Shown here: in pieces, positions 6,405 to 7,841 of the stretch
Layout of the letters: each line of letters begins with the position of its first letter
Position numbering within the stretch: position 1 is the first letter of the stretch
Notes under the pieces: generated by a model
Told to the model about the DNA's origin: nothing
Databases searched by the model: none
The model's input: only the letters and a program-made list of their open reading frames with translations
Program-made: the position numbers and the translations under genes
Assembly (NCBI GenBank): GCA_017556845.1
Contig: JAFYMA010000163.1
Location: forward strand, 1-7,841
DNA from: Clostridia bacterium
GTDB lineage: Bacteria; Bacillota; Clostridia; Oscillospirales; CAG-272
DNA length: 7,841 nt
Direction of reading: 5' to 3'

Positions 6405-6663
6405 AAAATATCCCTATTGCAAACAATAAGGCAAGCAGGAGGATAAGATCGTTTTCTCCGTCACTCGACATAAGCAAAAGGGCTATTCCTATCAAAAGCA
6501 GATCCTCCGTTTCAAGCCTTTTTCCTGCCTTGCATACGTCAGGCTTCGGCTCTTCGGTCTTATTCGGCTTTTGGTATTTCTGCTCGCTTTCTTCGCTTCT
6601 GTAAAGCGTGCCGCTGTAATTTTTGGGCATCTGCGATCTGTCCGGGAAGCTACGGCTATACAT
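6403..6663 (-). CDS. Small unrecognised protein with C-terminal hydrophobic hairpin (third of three)
   Basis: An 86-residue protein of unknown function. The N-terminal half is polar and rich in Tyr, Lys, Glu and Pro (MYSRSFPDRS, NYSGTLYR at 15-22, then a KTEEPKP stretch). The C-terminal third is strikingly hydrophobic: ETEDLLLIGIALLLM at 51-65, an acidic turn SSDGEND at 66-72, and LILLLALLFAIGIF at 73-86 ending exactly at the C-terminus. This resembles a short membrane hairpin or a self-associating segment; the helices are short (11-14 residues) for full membrane spans. The start at 6663 is chosen over the longer frame from 6708 because AAAGGAG (6676-6670) lies 6 nt before it. It overlaps the upstream gene by 8 nt. 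Nothing suggests a signal peptide. From memory, similar acidic/leucine-rich tails occur in hypothetical proteins of Clostridia, always uncharacterised; I could not search. Confidence 0.75.
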   Translation of the reverse strand: MYSRSFPDRSQMPKNYSGTLYRSEESEQKYQKPNKTEEPKPDVCKAGKRLETEDLLLIGIALLLMSSDGENDLILLLALLFAIGIF

Positions 6664-6982
6664 TCTCAGCTCCTTTATCATCGTTGAAAATTCCCGCAAT
6701 GCCCGCAAGGGCCATAATTCGCAGGATCTTGTCTATTCTCTCACGCTTGTCATCTGACAAAAACGGCTTGAGCGCACGCAAAAGCTCTCCGCGCTTATCG
6801 CTTTTAGGCAATATGTCGGGTATGGCGAAGGACTGTATGGCATCTGCCGCTTCCGCTGTTTTTTCGGTGATCTGCTTCGGATCCGACTTATCTGCAAGCG
6901 AGCTTATGACGGACATCATTCCCTTAAGCCTTTCAGGATCGGACAGCACTGCGTTGAGCTTTTCGGATAAATCTGCGTCCAT
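6656..6982 (-). CDS. Small helical protein of unknown function (second of three)
   Basis: A 108-residue protein with no recognised catalytic motif. It looks all-alpha and charged: LSEKLNAVLSDPERLKGMMSVISSLADK at the N-terminus (residues 5-32), a Lys/Glu/Ala-rich middle, a PDILPKSDKRGE linker (75-86), then LLRALKPFLSDDKRERIDKILRIMALAGIAGIF (87-119 by pattern, to near the end), an amphipathic to hydrophobic helix. The core 'LLxALKPFLSDxxRxRIDxxLRxM' is a pattern I associate with uncharacterised clostridial proteins encoded in front of a leucine-tailed small protein like the one downstream. That is recollection, not a search. The ATG at 6982 comes 1 nt after the stop of the first gene (TGA-T-ATG), with GGAG 7 nt upstream, and the end overlaps the third gene by 8 nt, so all three are probably made together. 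It has no membrane segment strong enough to claim and no cysteines. Confidence 0.8.
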   Translation of the reverse strand: MDADLSEKLNAVLSDPERLKGMMSVISSLADKSDPKQITEKTAEAADAIQSFAIPDILPKSDKRGELLRALKPFLSDDKRERIDKILRIMALAGIAGIFNDDKGAENV

Positions 6983-6983
6983 A

Positions 6984-7229
6984 TCATTCTCCGCTTTCGA
7001 TATTGTCTTTGATTATTTGTGCGTTTTTCGTTCCGATGAGCGAAACGATCCTGTCTATATCCTTCTGGCTCATTGAGGATATACTGCTTTTGAGCTTTTG
7101 GACGTCGAGCTTCTGTGCGAGCTTTTTCGTATCTGCTCCGCATTCCGATGCAATTTTCAGTATTTTCATACGCAAAACGGTGTCATCGAGCTTGCCGAGC
7201 CGGTCAAGTGCATTTTTATCAATATTCAT
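6984..7229 (-). CDS. Small helical protein of unknown function (first of three)
   Basis: An 81-residue, charged, probably all-helical protein: NALDRLGKLDDTVLRMKILKIASECGADTKKLAQ over the first 40 residues, then LDVQKLKSSISSMSQKDIDRIVSLIGTKNAQIIKD to near the end. No catalytic or metal motif is seen; there is a single Cys at about position 30. Its second half (MSQKDIDRIVSLIG) weakly resembles the C-terminal helix of the next protein (LSDDKRERIDKILRIM), so the two may share a helical repeat or interact; this is inference from a short match. The start ATG at 7229 has AAAGGGG about 9 nt upstream. The stop lies 1 nt before the next start. It is the first gene of the operon and diverges from the phosphoesterase gene. 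The even codon-like composition and tight spacing make it a real gene; its role is unknown. Confidence 0.8.
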   Translation of the reverse strand: MNIDKNALDRLGKLDDTVLRMKILKIASECGADTKKLAQKLDVQKLKSSISSMSQKDIDRIVSLIGTKNAQIIKDNIESGE

Positions 7230-7265
7230 AAAACCGCCCCTTTCAGAATTGTTCTTACGTTATGA

Positions 7266-7294
7266 ATAATATGCACAGGAAGGCGTTTTGTTGA
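7266..7294 (-). promoter_or_regulatory. Probable promoter of the small-protein operon
   Basis: On the minus strand, TCAACA (7294-7289) and TATTAT (7271-7266) are 17 nt apart, 4/6 and 5/6 matches to sigma-A. Transcription would start near 7259, leaving a leader of about 30 nt. The -10 region reads CATATTAT, which also resembles sporulation sigma-E -10 boxes (CATACAAT), but no matching -35 is seen. The sigma factor is therefore uncertain. Confidence 0.4.
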
Positions 7295-7303
7295 GATAAA
7301 TTT

Positions 7304-7329
7304 GAGAATTTTTTTAAAAAAGTATTCCT
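7304..7329. repeat. T7A6 self-complementary tract in the divergent intergenic region
   Basis: GAA-T7-A6-GTATTC is nearly self-complementary: TTTTTTAAAAAA is a perfect 12 bp palindrome flanked by GAAT and ATTC with a 2 nt offset. It occupies the space between the two divergent genes where the phosphoesterase promoter must lie, and could be an A/T-rich activating or nucleoid-protein site. No convincing -10/-35 pair for the plus strand was found in 7230-7363; TTGAGA at 7291 or 7302 lacks a good -10 partner. Confidence 0.3.
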
Positions 7330-7363
7330 TTTTGCCGACGGCGGAAAAGAAAAGAGGTATTAT

Positions 7364-7834
7364 ATGAAGGTGCTTATATTTTCCGATTCGCACGGAAATA
7401 TCCGATATATGCAGTGTGCGATAGATATTCATTACGATTGCGATTACGTATTGCATCTGGGCGACGGGGCGTCAGACGCCGATTATCTCGTTATTCCGAA
7501 AAACGCCGTATATATCGGCGTTAGGGGAAACTGCGACGTATATTCGGATGCTCCTGCCGAGCTTACAGAGTCCTTCGGCAAGGTGAAAACGCTTTTGTGC
7601 CACGGGCATAATTATTTTGTAAAATCGTCGCTTTCAGCGTACGAGGTGCACGCAAGAGCGCTCGGCGTAAGCGTTGCACTGTACGGCCACACGCACGAAA
7701 GACACCTTGAATACAGAAACGGTATATATTTTTTCAACCCCGGCAGTATAGGAAGACAGACGTCAGGGAGACATTCATACGGGCTTATGAGCATCTCAAA
7801 CGGGCAGGTGCTTCTGTCGCACGGAGAGGTATAA
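7364..7834 (+). CDS. YfcE/MJ0936-type metallophosphoesterase
   Basis: A 156-residue two-metal calcineurin-like phosphodiesterase of the YfcE family, typical full length. All ligands are present: D8 and H10 in FSDSHGN, D34 in HLGDG (31-35), N56 in RGNCD (54-58), H80 in CHGH (79-82), and H109/H111 in GHTH (108-111). NPGS at 125-128 is the family's closing motif. Known members hydrolyse phosphodiesters such as bis-pNPP in vitro with Mn; the physiological substrate is generally unknown. The ATG at 7364 is preceded by AGAGG with 6-7 nt spacing. In many Firmicutes this gene follows rdgB (non-canonical NTP pyrophosphatase); here it appears to begin its own transcript, divergent from the small-protein operon. 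The sequence ends 7 nt after the stop, so a downstream partner cannot be seen. Confidence 0.93.
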   Translation: MKVLIFSDSHGNIRYMQCAIDIHYDCDYVLHLGDGASDADYLVIPKNAVYIGVRGNCDVYSDAPAELTESFGKVKTLLCHGHNYFVKSSLSAYEVHARALGVSVALYGHTHERHLEYRNGIYFFNPGSIGRQTSGRHSYGLMSISNGQVLLSHGEV

Positions 7835-7841
7835 GTTAAAA

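Noticed and set aside
6664..6708. 15-residue N-terminal extension of the third small protein
   Set aside because: The downstream ATG at 6663 has AAAGGAG at ideal spacing; the extension overlaps the preceding gene and has no comparable site.
7266..7294. Firm assignment of a sporulation sigma-E promoter
   Set aside because: Only the -10 resembles CATACAAT (6 of 8); no matching -35 at 13-14 nt was found, while a modest sigma-A reading fits.
1..7841. CRISPR, tRNA, rRNA, insertion sequence or prophage signatures
   Set aside because: No regularly spaced repeats, cloverleaf-like sequences, transposase or phage proteins were seen on either strand.

Overview
The window looks like ordinary chromosome from a low-to-moderate GC Clostridia-type Firmicute, plausibly an uncultured gut member of the Oscillospirales/Ruminococcaceae. 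The reasons are near-consensus sigma-A promoters, strong AGGAGG-type ribosome binding sites, very tight operons, a clostridial-style MurD (SSPTRT motif) and a set of three small proteins that I recall only from that group. This placement is inference; there is no rRNA or other marker here. I see no tRNA, rRNA, CRISPR array, insertion sequence or phage gene.

Left half (1-4030, minus strand): one transcription unit starting at a good promoter near 4030-4002. It reads murD (cell wall precursor ligase), then three consecutive M42-family (TET/FrvX/CelM-like) metallo-aminopeptidases. Gaps between the genes are 7, 0 and 12 nt. The third peptidase runs off the left edge and only its first 163 codons are present. 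The two complete peptidases keep every expected metal and catalytic residue, so all appear functional; three tandem paralogues suggest specialised or mixed assemblies.

Middle (4031-6404, plus strand): a divergent unit with its own TTGAAA-N17-TATAAT promoter drives a PLP-dependent class I aminotransferase, then trpS (tryptophanyl-tRNA synthetase). The two are coupled by a TAATG stop-start overlap and end at a hairpin terminator. The -10 box of this promoter contains the first in-frame ATG of the aminotransferase, so the gene must start 39 nt further on. Several short palindromes lie in and around the divergent promoter region.

Right part (6403-7834): a minus-strand operon of three small, unrecognised proteins (81, 108 and 86 residues) converges on trpS. 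They are translationally linked, and the last one has a C-terminal hydrophobic hairpin. This is the best candidate for something undescribed in the window. Divergent to it, on the plus strand, is a complete YfcE-type metallophosphoesterase.
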